Shown: piece after piece, positions 29,981-39,664 of the stretch | Numbering within the stretch: position 1 is the stretch's first letter | How the letters are laid out: each line of letters starts with the position of its first letter | DNA from: Prochlorococcus marinus str. MIT 0912 | Lineage (GTDB): Bacteria; Cyanobacteriota; Cyanobacteriia; PCC-6307; Cyanobiaceae | Length of the DNA: 64,000 nucleotides | Assembly: GCF_027359595.1 (NCBI RefSeq) | Contig: NZ_CP114783.1 | Location: 1,798,001 to 1,862,000 of the forward strand | Direction: 5' to 3' | Position numbers and translations under genes: made by a program | Notes under the pieces: generated by a model | What the model saw: the letters and a program-made list of their open reading frames with translations, nothing else | Told to the model about the DNA's origin: nothing | Databases searched by the model: none

Positions 29981-30945
29981 TGTTTAATTTTAATATCCTT
30001 CAAAATAAAAGAAAAAATTTTGTTTTTGAAATGATCTCTAAAATTAATATCAAGCTTTTGATAACATTGAGTTGTTTTTTATTTATTGGAACTTCAATTT
30101 ACATAAATTTTGAGTCTTTATCTAATGAAGAGATTGCTACAGAAGAGATTTTATGGTTATTGCTTGGAATTATATTTAGTTATTTAAGTATAATTATAAA
30201 TGCCTATGCATGGAAGTATTTAATCAATAATATTGGGTGTCATAGTAATAAGTTTAATATAGTAAAATTATTTTTATCTACAAATATATATAAATATTTC
30301 CCAGGAGGAATATGGCATTTTGTATCTAGATATAATACCTTGCGCCTAGAATTTTCAACTGAAAAATCAATTGAATCTATTTTATTAGAGCCATTATTAA
30401 TGCTGGTTGCAGGATTGATTTTTATACCTTTTGGAAGCCTTAATATATTTGTTTTTATTCTTTGCTGGTCATCAACTTTAGTATTTCTACCAGTATTTAG
30501 AAATTTTATAATACAAAAGTTGAAGACCATGAAGGCATCTATATTTACTAATAATGATGAATTGAAAGAAAGAAATTTAGCTCAAAATAACCAAAATATT
30601 TCGAGAAGGATGTTTTATCCTTATAAGCCACTATTAGTAGAGATTATATTTGTTTTATTTCGCTTTATGGGCTTTTTATTTTGTATGAATGCATTTGCTA
30701 TTGGGTCATTAATTTCTCAAGGTGAATTAATTTCTTCTTTTTCCTTAGCATGGATCATTGGTCTGATAGTGCCTGCAGCACCAGGAGGTTTAGGTGTCTT
30801 TGAATCTGTAATTCTATTTAGTCTTGGTTCGAATTTGCCAGAAGCACCCCTTTTGGCTTCATTGCTTTGCTATCGACTCGTTTCAACAATCTCTGATATA
30901 TTTGGAGCTTTGACTTATCCAGTTAAAAAATTATTTAAAGTTTAA
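29977..30945 (+). CDS. UPF0104-like multi-helix membrane protein
   Basis: A 322-residue protein from the ATG at 29977 that overlaps the larC stop. About eight hydrophobic helices are visible, with KYFPGGIWHFVSRY and a C-terminal VPAAPGGLGVFESVILF segment. These match the lysylphosphatidylglycerol synthase membrane-domain family (UPF0104/COG0392). No catalytic MprF domain follows, so the substrate is unknown. Coupling to larC by overlap is visible. Confidence 0.75.
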   Translation: MMFNFNILQNKRKNFVFEMISKINIKLLITLSCFLFIGTSIYINFESLSNEEIATEEILWLLLGIIFSYLSIIINAYAWKYLINNIGCHSNKFNIVKLFLSTNIYKYFPGGIWHFVSRYNTLRLEFSTEKSIESILLEPLLMLVAGLIFIPFGSLNIFVFILCWSSTLVFLPVFRNFIIQKLKTMKASIFTNNDELKERNLAQNNQNISRRMFYPYKPLLVEIIFVLFRFMGFLFCMNAFAIGSLISQGELISSFSLAWIIGLIVPAAPGGLGVFESVILFSLGSNLPEAPLLASLLCYRLVSTISDIFGALTYPVKKLFKV

Positions 30946-30954
30946 ACATCTATG

Positions 30955-32472
30955 TTATTTATTTCTGTTGTTTAAGCTTGGTATTAAGGCTAAGGACGCT
31001 ATTAATCCTAAACAAATTATTATCAATGAAGGTAAGATAGATTCTGCTACTCTCTCATCTCCTGCATATTGGAAAATTCGTACTGAAAGCGTATCAAAAT
31101 CAAATGGTCTTAATATAAAAGTTAGTGGTAATTCCTTTATTGTGTCAACAAAAACAAGAAGTATACCTACTAACATAGGCCCTTTGAGAAGTGGTAAATG
31201 TATTTTGAAAAGTACCTCTGACCAGTTCTTCCCAAGGTTTATGGCTGCATTATCTATATTTGGTGAAATCCTTTCAAACCCAGCATCAAGTCCACCTTTT
31301 GATACAGCTAAAAATCGAATGCTATAACCCCATATTAGTAAGCTTAAGATGTTGATTTGCCAGATATCTCCTTTAAAGGAAAGAAGAGCAAGGGCTAACA
31401 CAGATCCAGGAATTGCGTAGCCAATACTGGATAAGAAGGTAAATATATTGAGCAATTGATGATTATGCCATCTCTTAGAAATTGATAAAATCAATGATAT
31501 AAATATCGTTATTAATGAAACAACTAAGGCTAAACTAAAGCTTCTAAGAGTTAATCCAATTAAATCTGTATTGAATCCTTGATTCATTTGATCAATATTT
31601 ATTATTGCCCATGTAATTGGAATGCCCAATGTAAGAATTGGGGGAGTAAAGGTTATAACTTGAGCAAGGAATAGATTGATACCTTTTAATTCCCATTCTG
31701 GTGATTCTCCACTACTTATACCCTCTGTCCATCTTTTACTTCTTTCTCTTGATTTGCGTTCGATTGCAACTAATAGAAAAACTAAAATCAGAGCAAATAT
31801 GGCAAGAGCAATGGCACCTGAAGGCTCACCTTCCTCCACCCAGCTCTCAAGTATTCCAGCTGAAATACTTGGAATATTTAAAAGTTGAACTGCGCCTAAC
31901 TCATTTATGATTTCCATTGCCATTAAAGCTAATCCTGCAGTAATTGAGGGAATTGCAATTGGTAGGGATATTCTAAAAAAACTTTTCCAAGGACCTATTC
32001 CAAGAGTTCTGCATGCCTCAATTTGTTTTTTACCGCCTTTCTCAAAACTCTCTAAACATAGTAGAAATACATATGGATAGGTTGTAAATGCCATTATTAC
32101 TACTCCCCAAAACATACCGTTAATTCTGAGGGAATTTATGCTGCCGAGGTCAATCAATGTGGCTGCTAAAAGATAAGCTGGAGTTGCGAAAGGAATTAGT
32201 TGGCAGACTCTAAGTATTTTTCTGCCTTTGAAATGGCAATTGGCTAAAATCCAACCATTTGCTATTCCTAAAAATCCTCCGAGAATTAGAGAAAAAATCA
32301 ATAGTAAAAGTGTGCCTTTTATTTCATTAAGATTGGCTGTCGTAAAATAAATAGAACTTTTTTGAATACCGTATAAACCCTCTCTTAAGAGAGTAAATAA
32401 CGGCCACAAAATAAAAAATGTTAAAAGAACTACTAAGAATTTTAATATGTTGCGACTATTATTTAATCCCAT
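30955..32472 (-). CDS. futB: iron(III) ABC transporter permease, fused two-domain
   Basis: Inner-membrane permease of a ferric iron ABC importer. The 505-residue chain repeats the permease domain twice. Each half has an EAA-type loop: EACRTLGIGPWKSFFRISLP in the first half and NAAINLGKNWSEVLFKIHLP in the second. This double architecture matches cyanobacterial FutB. The ATPase and binding protein genes are not next to it. The gene converges with the UPF0104 gene, nine bases apart. Confidence 0.85.
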   Translation of the reverse strand: MGLNNSRNILKFLVVLLTFFILWPLFTLLREGLYGIQKSSIYFTTANLNEIKGTLLLLIFSLILGGFLGIANGWILANCHFKGRKILRVCQLIPFATPAYLLAATLIDLGSINSLRINGMFWGVVIMAFTTYPYVFLLCLESFEKGGKKQIEACRTLGIGPWKSFFRISLPIAIPSITAGLALMAMEIINELGAVQLLNIPSISAGILESWVEEGEPSGAIALAIFALILVFLLVAIERKSRERSKRWTEGISSGESPEWELKGINLFLAQVITFTPPILTLGIPITWAIINIDQMNQGFNTDLIGLTLRSFSLALVVSLITIFISLILSISKRWHNHQLLNIFTFLSSIGYAIPGSVLALALLSFKGDIWQINILSLLIWGYSIRFLAVSKGGLDAGFERISPNIDNAAINLGKNWSEVLFKIHLPLLKGPMLVGILLVFVDTIKELPLTFILRPFDFDTLSVRIFQYAGDERVAESILPSLIIICLGLIASLALIPSLNNRNK

Positions 32473-32568
32473 TAGACTATAGTAAAAATTAATATTTTTT
32501 CTTTTGTGAAAGGCTCTGAAGTGGATTTTATGTTATTCAATTTATTCTTATAAGTTGTTATTTTATGA

Positions 32569-33603
32569 TTATTTATCAATACATGCATTTAATTGAGAGA
32601 GTATTTTCTCTTTATCTAATTCTTTTCCAATAAAGACAAGTTGATTATTTCTTTCTTCTCCCCATTCACTATCTTCAATAGAAATTCTTTTACCAGCAAG
32701 GTGAAAAACATGTCTTCTTTCACTTTCGCTGAACCATAGAATACCCTTTGCTCTGAAAACATTACTTTTTAATTGATTATCTAGAAAGTATTGGAACTTC
32801 CTAAGAGAGAAAGGTTCTTTAGTTTGAAAAGAAACAGAAAGAAAATCTTCAATTTTATTATCTTCTTCTGAGTGAACATGAACCGATTCTTTTTCATGTT
32901 CATGCTCATGTTCATGTTCATGCGAGTGATCATGAACCGATTCTTTTTCATTTATTAGATCAGTTTCGAATAGCCCTACGCTTAATAATAGATTAAGAGG
33001 AATATTCCCTTTAATACTTTTTAAAATTCTCACATCATTTTTTATTTCTTTTAACTTTGATATCGTTTCTTCTAGATTTTTATTAGATACTAAATCACAT
33101 TTGTTAAGAAGTAAAATATCACCATATATTACTTGAGATCTACCTATTGAACTTTCTATGGCAACATCATTAAAGTTTTCAGCATCAATTAAAGTTATAA
33201 TAGAGTCTAATCTTGTTTGATCTCTTAACTCGCTTCCAAGTAATGTCATTGCGACTGGAAGAGGGTCAGCTAATCCTGTGGTTTCAATAATAATATAGTC
33301 TAACTTCTTGTTGATATTAATTAACTTTTCTATTGCTTCTACTAATTCACCATTTATAGAACAACAAATACATCCATTACTTAGCTCTACCATCTCTTCT
33401 TCAGTCTTAATTATTAATTCATTATCAATGCCTATTTCACCAAATTCGTTAACTAATACAGCTGTCTTTATACCTTTCTGATTAGTAAGGATATGATTTA
33501 ATAAAGTTGTTTTTCCTGATCCTAAAAATCCTGATATGATTGTAATAGGAATATTATTTTCGGGAACTATATTTTCTTGGAAATCAGATTTATTTGTGTT
33601 CAT
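32569..33603 (-). CDS. CobW/COG0523 metallochaperone GTPase
   Basis: G3E GTPase linked to metal delivery, often zinc. The P-loop is GFLGSGKTTLLNHIL, the metal site is NGCICCSI (CxCC), and ETTGLADP and NKCDLV are the other nucleotide motifs. A histidine-rich insert (HDHSHEHEHEHEHE) follows, flanked by a duplicated ESVH unit. The C-terminal CobW domain includes the FRAKGILWF motif. Length is 344 residues. The enzyme gene for carbinolamine dehydratase follows upstream on the same strand. Confidence 0.88.
   Translation of the reverse strand: MNTNKSDFQENIVPENNIPITIISGFLGSGKTTLLNHILTNQKGIKTAVLVNEFGEIGIDNELIIKTEEEMVELSNGCICCSINGELVEAIEKLININKKLDYIIIETTGLADPLPVAMTLLGSELRDQTRLDSIITLIDAENFNDVAIESSIGRSQVIYGDILLLNKCDLVSNKNLEETISKLKEIKNDVRILKSIKGNIPLNLLLSVGLFETDLINEKESVHDHSHEHEHEHEHEKESVHVHSEEDNKIEDFLSVSFQTKEPFSLRKFQYFLDNQLKSNVFRAKGILWFSESERRHVFHLAGKRISIEDSEWGEERNNQLVFIGKELDKEKILSQLNACIDK
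32877..32951. repeat. 21-bp direct repeats in the His-rich segment of the CobW gene
   Basis: The 21-base sequence at 32877-32897 recurs exactly at 32931-32951. Between the two copies lie repeated ATGCTC/ATGTTC-type triplet pairs that encode the HEHEHE stretch. Both copies encode the KESVH or EKESVH unit, so the insert looks like a local duplication within a metal-binding loop. Confidence 0.85.
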
Positions 33604-33628
33604 TTTAATGGAAGTAAATAATGATACA

Positions 33629-33916
33629 TTAGGTATTGATTAATTTATCAATAGACTCAGCAAGCTTGATGTCATTAGTAGTAATTCCACCTTTATCATG
33701 AGTGGTTAGATTGATTTTAACTCTATTATATGTATTCTGCCAATCAGGATGATGATCCATCTTTTCAGATAAAAGAGCGACTTTAGTCATAAAGCCAAAA
33801 GCTTCAATAAAATTATAAAATTTAAATTCTTTTTTGATTGTTTTATTATCAATTATCCAAGAAGGATTCTTTTCTATGAAATGATCTAGTTGATGTTGCT
33901 CTATTAAGGAGGTCAT
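33629..33916 (-). CDS. phhB: 4a-hydroxytetrahydrobiopterin dehydratase family protein
   Basis: PCD/DCoH fold; it dehydrates pterin-4a-carbinolamine or, in folate pathways, assists pterin recycling. The signature [22 protein letters not shown] carries the conserved active-site histidines, and GGIT follows. Length 95 is typical. It lies in a minus-strand run between YjbQ and the CobW GTPase, separated by 19 and 25 bases, so an operon is likely. Confidence 0.88.
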   Translation of the reverse strand: MTSLIEQHQLDHFIEKNPSWIIDNKTIKKEFKFYNFIEAFGFMTKVALLSEKMDHHPDWQNTYNRVKINLTTHDKGGITTNDIKLAESIDKLINT

Positions 33917-33935
33917 GAGTTTCTTGTATTTAATT

Positions 33936-34397
33936 TTAATTTAAACCAAAATCACCAATTGCATGCAATTGTAATGACCTTGATTTATTTGATGTTCTAT
34001 GTTCCCATATATAAATTCCTTGCCATAAACCTATTTTTAAATCACCATCAACAACACTGAAGCTCAAATTATTTGAAGTAAGCATTGTTCTGATATGAGC
34101 AGGCATATCGTCTAATCCTTCTTGTGAATGAAGATATTCTATTTTTCTACTACTTCTGTCAATAGGATAAAATCCCTCTTCTGGGACAATAGCTTTCATG
34201 TATGCTGATAGGTCATTTAGAACATTAATATCCGCATTTTCATTTATAATTAAACTACAGCTTGTATGCTTTAGAAAAATAAGAAGTATTCCTTTTTGAA
34301 ACTTTTTATATTGTATCCAATCATTAATGTCTTTTGTAATATCAGTAAAACCTTGTCCCTTCGTCTCAAAATCTAAAGTTGATAAAATCTGTTCCAT
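33936..34397 (-). CDS. YjbQ/UPF0047 family protein
   Basis: Small family suggested to have thiamine-phosphate-synthase side activity. Visible motifs are [20 protein letters not shown] near the middle, the [10 protein letters not shown] histidine segment and [13 protein letters not shown]-type C-terminal residues ([14 protein letters not shown]). Length 153 is close to the family. It is divergent from the M32 gene across 220 bases that contain two inverted repeats. Confidence 0.85.
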   Translation of the reverse strand: MEQILSTLDFETKGQGFTDITKDINDWIQYKKFQKGILLIFLKHTSCSLIINENADINVLNDLSAYMKAIVPEEGFYPIDRSSRKIEYLHSQEGLDDMPAHIRTMLTSNNLSFSVVDGDLKIGLWQGIYIWEHRTSNKSRSLQLHAIGDFGLN

Positions 34398-34484
34398 TGC
34401 TAATAAACTGTTTGACCTGACTATAATAAATACTAAAAGGTTTGTTCTTTTTCTATTAAGTTAAAGTATTGTGAATTTGGTCGT

Positions 34485-34509
34485 ATCAAAAAGATATAAT
34501 CTTTTTGAT
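34485..34509. promoter_or_regulatory. 25-bp palindrome between divergent genes
   Basis: Perfect inverted repeat with 11-base arms (ATCAAAAAGAT and its complement) and a three-base ATA loop. It lies in the gap between YjbQ (leftward) and the M32 gene (rightward), so it does not follow a gene end. It looks operator-like; a T-rich flank would also fit a weak terminator. No protein is known to bind it. Confidence 0.45.
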
Positions 34510-34586
34510 TTTTAAATATTGAATAATTTAATAAGAGCTTGTGATTTAAATTATTTTAAATTGATCAAATATGGATCTATTTACAT

Positions 34587-34621
34587 CAATTTGATATTAG
34601 AATTAAACAAATATCAAATTG
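34587..34621 (+). promoter_or_regulatory. 12-bp hairpin covering the start codon of the M32 gene
   Basis: Arms CAATTTGATATT (34587-34598) and its exact complement (34610-34621) are separated by 11 bases. The right arm ends at the TTG start codon, 34619-34621, so the mRNA hairpin would hide the initiation region. No Shine-Dalgarno sequence is visible beside it. Confidence 0.5.
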
Positions 34622-36156
34622 AATACGTTGTCAAAGTCTGCTTGGCAGCTTTTGGGTGATTACCTAAAAGATACGCAGTTGTTGGGATCTATACAAAGTA
34701 CTCTCTACTGGGATCAAAATACATCTATGCCTATTGCTGGTTCCACTTGGAGAGGTGAGCAATTAAGTCTTTTAGCTAAGCAACTTCATGCAAGACAAAG
34801 TTCTGCAAAGTTCGAAATTTTAATAAAAGAAGCAAAATTTGAACTTCAAAATTTAAAAGAAAAAGACGATTCTGAATCAGATTTTTTGAAAGATAGGTTT
34901 AAAAATATTGAGTTGCTTGAGCAAGATTTCAATAGACAAAAAAGATTGGATCCTAAATTGGTTGTTGAGCTTGCAACAGCAAAGTCTGAAGGTTATATGT
35001 GTTGGCAGGAAGCTAGGAAAAATAATGACTTCAAAAGCTTTTCTCCAGCTCTCAAGAAATTAATTTCACTACGAACAGAACAATCCAATCAGCTCAGTGA
35101 AGAAAGAAGTTGCTGGGAGACACTTGCCCAGCCTTTTGAACCGAACTTAACGATTAATCGTGTAAGCGAACTATTTGAACCTTTAAAAAAAGATTGCCAG
35201 AATTGATTCAGAAGGCTGCGACAATAACTAATAAAAAGAGTGAAAAATGGGATTTAGCAAATAGCGATCAGGAAAAGCTCTGTCAAATACTTTTAAATGA
35301 TTGGTCTAGGGATCCTTCTAATACAGCTATAGCTAAGTCCCCTCATCCATTCTCAATAACTTTAGGTCCGGATGATTATCGAATTACGACTCGAATAGTT
35401 AAAGGTCAGCCACTTTCTTGCTTATTAGCTACTGCACATGAGTGGGGACATTCTTTGTATGAACAAGGCTTGCCTTCTGAAAGTCACCAATGGTTTGCAT
35501 GGCCATTAGGTCAAGCAACTTCTATGGCTGTTCATGAGAGTCAATCTCTATTTTGGGAAAATAGAATTGCTAGGAGCTTTTCATTTGCACAGTCTTTTTG
35601 GCATCATTTTGAGAATGCAGGTGCTCCAATTCACTCTGGAAAAGATTTATGGATCAATCTAAATCCATTTACCCCCGGGTTGAATCGAGTAGAGGCCGAT
35701 GAACTTAGTTATGGCTTGCACATAATGATTAGGACTGACTTGGAAATTGATCTTCTAGAGAGAGGGCTTTCTGTAGAAGATCTGCCTAATGAATGGAATA
35801 AAAGGTATTTGAACCTTCTAGGTGTTTCGCCTGAAAATGATACTGAAGGATGTTTGCAAGATGTTCACTGGAGTGAGGGGATGTTTGGTTATTTCCCTTC
35901 TTATTTGCTTGGTCATCTAATTAGCGCTCAGTTAACAAAAACTCTTGAAGAAGATTTAGGAAAAATTGAAAATATTATTGAATCTAATGAAATCAGTAAA
36001 ATATTGGGTTGGCTTCGCAAAAATGTTCATCATCATGGGAGAAGTATGGATTCTGAGGAACTTGTAAAGAAGGTCTCTAGAGCAACTTTATCATCAAACT
36101 ATTTTCTTGAATACTTAGACAATAAACTTGAAAAGCTTTCTAGAATCTCTAATTAA
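34619..36156 (+). pseudogene. M32 carboxypeptidase (Taq type), split by a -1 frameshift
   Basis: Zinc carboxypeptidase of family M32. The first frame (34619-35206) gives the helical N-terminal part and ends after FEPLKKDCQN. The -1 frame (to 36156) gives the catalytic half with AHEWGHSLYEQ (HExGH zinc motif), HESQSLFWEN and DELSYGLH. Joined at the A7 run 35185-35191 the protein is 512 residues, the normal family length. The run makes the in-frame heptamer A AAA AAA. Expression by slippage, mutation, or an assembly error are all possible. The start is TTG. Confidence 0.88.
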
Positions 36157-36283
36157 AATATACATTTATTAGGATAAAAATTAATCAAAGCATATTGTTT
36201 GTTGAAATTTTTCTAAATTATTTGCTAGAACTTCATTTGCATTTACGGCGTTGATTTACCATATAAGAACATAAAAAAATACT

Positions 36284-36871
36284 ATGGCGAACCTTGACCA
36301 AGCACCTAGCAGAACAATGCCTAATCTGCTTCATGTCTTACCTGCGTTTGCTAATGAATCTGAACATAGAGTCAACACAATCGTTGAGTTGAATTCAAAC
36401 ACAATAAATAAATACGAGCTTATTACTGAAACAGGGCATCTAAAGCTTGATCGAGTTGGATATTCGTCCCTCTCCTACCCTTTCGCTTATGGATGTCTTC
36501 CACGTACATGGGATGAAGACGGCGATCCATTAGATATCGAAATTGTGAATGTTACAGAGCCCTTAGTACCCGGTTCAATTGTTGAAGCTAGGATTATAGG
36601 AATAATGACCTTTGATGATGGAGGTGAAGTTGACGATAAAGTTATTGGCGTAATAGCTGATGATAAGAGGATGGATCACATAAAAAGCTTTGAACAATTA
36701 GGCAAGCATTGGATTAAGGAAACAACTTATTATTGGGAGCATTATAAAGATCTTAAAAAACCAGGAACTTGTACTGTAAATGGCTTCTTTGGTGTTGAAA
36801 AAGCAGTTGAGATTATCAAATCCTGCGAGAAGCGTTACTTATCTGAAATAGATCCTAATTTAATTAATTAA
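36284..36871 (+). CDS. family I inorganic pyrophosphatase, paralogue 1
   Basis: Hydrolyses pyrophosphate to phosphate. It has the full active-site set of the E. coli enzyme: VEL, NKYEL, DRV, YGCLP, the DGDPLD acidic loop (three aspartates), FDDGGEVDDK and HYKDL. Its N-terminus is about 25 residues longer than the paralogue at 52 kb. Two such genes in one genome region are unusual; this one keeps Asp at the position that is Ala in the other. The start is ATG. Confidence 0.85.
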   Translation: MANLDQAPSRTMPNLLHVLPAFANESEHRVNTIVELNSNTINKYELITETGHLKLDRVGYSSLSYPFAYGCLPRTWDEDGDPLDIEIVNVTEPLVPGSIVEARIIGIMTFDDGGEVDDKVIGVIADDKRMDHIKSFEQLGKHWIKETTYYWEHYKDLKKPGTCTVNGFFGVEKAVEIIKSCEKRYLSEIDPNLIN

Positions 36872-36885
36872 ACTGTTTGAATGAT

Positions 36886-37833
36886 TTAGGCCCTTGCAGA
36901 CTTGAAAATCTCTTTTAATATTTCTCCTGCACCACGGCCTTTTAATTCATTGGCTAAGTCTATTCCTATTTCCTCTGCAGAGCTTACAGATCCTTTTTTT
37001 ATATCTCTAATTAATCTTTTACCATCTAAACTTGCGACCATACCTTCAAGAATTAATTCATTGTTGTTAATTTCTGTTCTGACGCCTATTGGAACTTGAC
37101 ATCCTCCTTCAAGCTCTCTGAGGAAAGACCTCTCTGCTAAACATCTTTTAGATGTTGATTCGTGTTCAAGTGTTTTTAAAATATCTAATACCTCTTGTTG
37201 TCCACTTACACATTCAATACCAAGAGCTCCCTGTCCCACAGCATGGAGTGAAATATCTGTTGGAATTAACTGATGTATTCGATTAGCAAAACCAAGTCTT
37301 TGCAATCCAGCAGCTGCCAAGATAAGACAGTCATATTCTCCTGAGTCAAGCTTCTCTAATCGTGTAATAACATTTCCTCGTACATCTTTGAAAACAAGAT
37401 GTGGATAATGGTATCGCAATTGAGCAAGCCTTCTTAAGGAACTAGTCCCCACTACAGAACCATCTGGCAGAGTCTCTAGTTTGTGAATTTTATTTTTCTC
37501 ATTAACGACTAACGCGTCTGAAGGATCCTCCCTTTCTGTTATGCAGCCAAGAATTAATCCCTCTGGAAGATTGGTAGGTAAATCTTTCAAGGAGTGGACC
37601 GCAATTTCGGCATGACCAACAAGCATTTGAGCTTCAAGTTCTTTAGTGAAAAGACCTTTATCTCCTATTTTTGCTAATGCCACATCAAGTATTTTGTCAC
37701 CCTGCGTAGCCATTGCTTCGATAGTGATAGCAAGATCAGGATGGGCTTTTTGTAGTTCATCTCGTACCCAGTTCGTCTGAACCATGGCCAGCTGGCTTCG
37801 GCGAGAGGCGATGCGCAGTTGGTCTAGTGTCAT
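36886..37833 (-). CDS. hemC: porphobilinogen deaminase
   Basis: Assembles four porphobilinogen units into hydroxymethylbilane. Motifs: [13 protein letters not shown] at the N-terminus, [35 protein letters not shown] and [10 protein letters not shown], where the Cys holds the dipyrromethane cofactor. Length 315 from the ATG at 37833. A TTG lies two codons upstream. It converges with the first pyrophosphatase, 15 bases apart. Confidence 0.96.
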   Translation of the reverse strand: MTLDQLRIASRRSQLAMVQTNWVRDELQKAHPDLAITIEAMATQGDKILDVALAKIGDKGLFTKELEAQMLVGHAEIAVHSLKDLPTNLPEGLILGCITEREDPSDALVVNEKNKIHKLETLPDGSVVGTSSLRRLAQLRYHYPHLVFKDVRGNVITRLEKLDSGEYDCLILAAAGLQRLGFANRIHQLIPTDISLHAVGQGALGIECVSGQQEVLDILKTLEHESTSKRCLAERSFLRELEGGCQVPIGVRTEINNNELILEGMVASLDGKRLIRDIKKGSVSSAEEIGIDLANELKGRGAGEILKEIFKSARA

Positions 37834-37991
37834 TAGCAAATCTTTTCTATTTCTTTACCTTAAGCAGTCAACCATACCTAATTAAAATCCTGGAAAATAA
37901 TTTAATAAGGTTGATGTGAAATGAAATCTATGATCTAACTAAATATTTGTCTTTGTTACTAGGGAAAGTAAAAATTATTGTTTAATTTTTT

Positions 37992-39254
37992 TTAATTTAG
38001 CTTGATATATTCCTTAAGTACTCCATTCCTATTGGGATGGCGGAGTTTTCTGAGGGCTTTAGCCTCTATTTGTCTAATTCTTTCTCTTGTTACATCAAAA
38101 ATCTGTCCAATTTCTTCAAGGGTTTTCATCCTTCCATCATCTAAGCCATAACGAAGTCTTAGAACATCCCTTTCTCTGGGACTTAATGTAGCGAGAACCC
38201 CTTCCAAATCCTCTCTTAATAACGTTTTTGCTACATCTTGTTCAGGATTTTCTATATCTGCTTCAATAAAGTCACCAAGTCTAGAATCTTCTTCTTTACC
38301 AATTGGGGTCTCAAGAGAAATGGGGAGCTGAGCGCTTTTAGCAATAAATCTCAGTTTCTCAATCGTCATTTCCATGCTTTCAGCTATTTCTTCCTCAGTT
38401 GGTTTTCTTCCAAACTCTTGACTTAAAACTTTAGTGGTTTTCTTGATCCGTGAAATTGTTTCGTATAAATGCACAGGCAAGCGAATTGTTCTGCTTTGAT
38501 CTGCAATTGCTCTAGTTATAGCCTGCCTGATCCACCAGGTAGCGTAAGTTGAGAATTTATATCCTTTCTCATGATCAAATTTTTCAGCTGCACGAATGAG
38601 ACCAAGACTTCCTTCTTGAATAAGATCCTGAAAAGACAACCCTCTATTCATGTATTTCTTAGCAATTGAAACTACTAATCGTAGATTCGATTGCACCATT
38701 TTTTCTTTTGCTCGTCTACCAAGCATTAACCTCCTTCGGAAGCGAGTTAATGGCATTTCTGCAAGAACTGCCCATTCTTTGACTGATGGAAAATGTCCAT
38801 TCTCGCTTTCAAATTGCGCAGCTTCTTCCTCTAATTGAAGAAGATCGGCTATCTTTCTGGCTAATTCAATCTCTTCGTCTGGCCTGAGAAGTCTTATACG
38901 GCCAATCTCTTGTAAATAAACCCTAATCGAGTCTTCTGTATAAACACCCTTTGGTCCTATTTTTATACTTGCTAAAGCTTTGGCTGCTGCTTCTTGCGCA
39001 CTTGAAAGTACAGAGGCATTATCTTCATCTTCATCTAGATCGATATCTGCTTCAGGCACTTTATTTGCTTCAGCAATTAATTTATCAGCCTCTAAATCTA
39101 AATCAATTTTTAGATCATTTGAAGATTCTTGAGGAAGAGTTTGGGTTTCTTTAGTCACGTTTACTTTGGCGGCTGTTTTTTTAATTTTTTTTGAATTGTT
39201 TATTGTTTCCTGATTAATAGAAATATTTTTAGATGACTGGTTTCCCTTTAACAT
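37992..39254 (-). CDS. rpoD: RNA polymerase sigma-70 factor, main type
   Basis: Principal sigma factor. Region 1.2 is [29 protein letters not shown], region 2 shows [26 protein letters not shown] and [14 protein letters not shown], and region 4 ends with [19 protein letters not shown] and [20 protein letters not shown]. The first 90 residues are an acidic and lysine-rich extension with no region 1.1 similarity evident. Length is 420. About 410 bases without a recognised gene lie upstream, between rpoD and priA; they include a small open frame at 39479. Confidence 0.95.
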   Translation of the reverse strand: MLKGNQSSKNISINQETINNSKKIKKTAAKVNVTKETQTLPQESSNDLKIDLDLEADKLIAEANKVPEADIDLDEDEDNASVLSSAQEAAAKALASIKIGPKGVYTEDSIRVYLQEIGRIRLLRPDEEIELARKIADLLQLEEEAAQFESENGHFPSVKEWAVLAEMPLTRFRRRLMLGRRAKEKMVQSNLRLVVSIAKKYMNRGLSFQDLIQEGSLGLIRAAEKFDHEKGYKFSTYATWWIRQAITRAIADQSRTIRLPVHLYETISRIKKTTKVLSQEFGRKPTEEEIAESMEMTIEKLRFIAKSAQLPISLETPIGKEEDSRLGDFIEADIENPEQDVAKTLLREDLEGVLATLSPRERDVLRLRYGLDDGRMKTLEEIGQIFDVTRERIRQIEAKALRKLRHPNRNGVLKEYIKLN

Positions 39255-39664
39255 GATTTCCCCGATGGTTTGTGGTCTGTTGCAGAGCTCAGGTTATTAC
39301 CCGAAAAATAGTCAGAATCTCCTAGAGATAATATTTCAGGAAAAACTATTTAATTTGTAAAATTTCAACAAAAACACTCTAATTTGAGACTGTCCTTAAT
39401 CGGGATAAATCTTGCGAAAAATCACATGACATCAATATGGACTTGAAATTATGATGGATGTTTTGTTGAAGAATCGAAATGTGTAAGCAAGGATGTCAGG
39501 GGATTTCTCAGACCGGCTTATCTCAGAATGGGATTTTTCCTATTCTTGATAAAGCTTCTAGTCTTCCCTCTGGGTGGAATTTTGCAAGTTCCACAACAGC
39601 TTTAAAGCTGTTAACAATCCAATGGTAGAAAAAATTTCTGAAGTCGGCAAGTATTAAAAATGAT
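39255..39664. other. 410-base intergenic region between rpoD and priA
   Basis: Shared upstream region of two divergent genes. I see AT-rich sequence with no clear terminator. The only coding candidate is the 49-codon frame at 39479-39628. A second tiny frame (11 codons, from 39623) overlaps its end and is not credible. Promoters for rpoD and priA must lie here, but none could be fixed by sequence alone. Confidence 0.5.
39479..39628 (+). CDS. possible 49-residue peptide, CKQGC start
   Basis: ATG to TAG on the plus strand, too short for standard gene callers. The product begins MCKQGCQGISQTGLSQNG and ends LKLLTIQW. It has two N-terminal cysteines four residues apart and no membrane segment. 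The sequence is less AT-rich than its surroundings. There is no strong ribosome site (GAAG at about -12). It could be a leader for priA or chance. Confidence 0.3.
   Translation: MCKQGCQGISQTGLSQNGIFPILDKASSLPSGWNFASSTTALKLLTIQW

Noticed and set aside
32898-32930. Short repeated units in the CobW gene that could look like a CRISPR or minisatellite
   Set aside because: The repeats are codons for His and Glu within one intact frame, with no spacers and no cas genes nearby.
39623-39658. Eleven-codon frame starting ATGGTAGAAAAA after the 49-codon frame
   Set aside because: Too short, overlaps the end of the longer frame and has no support.
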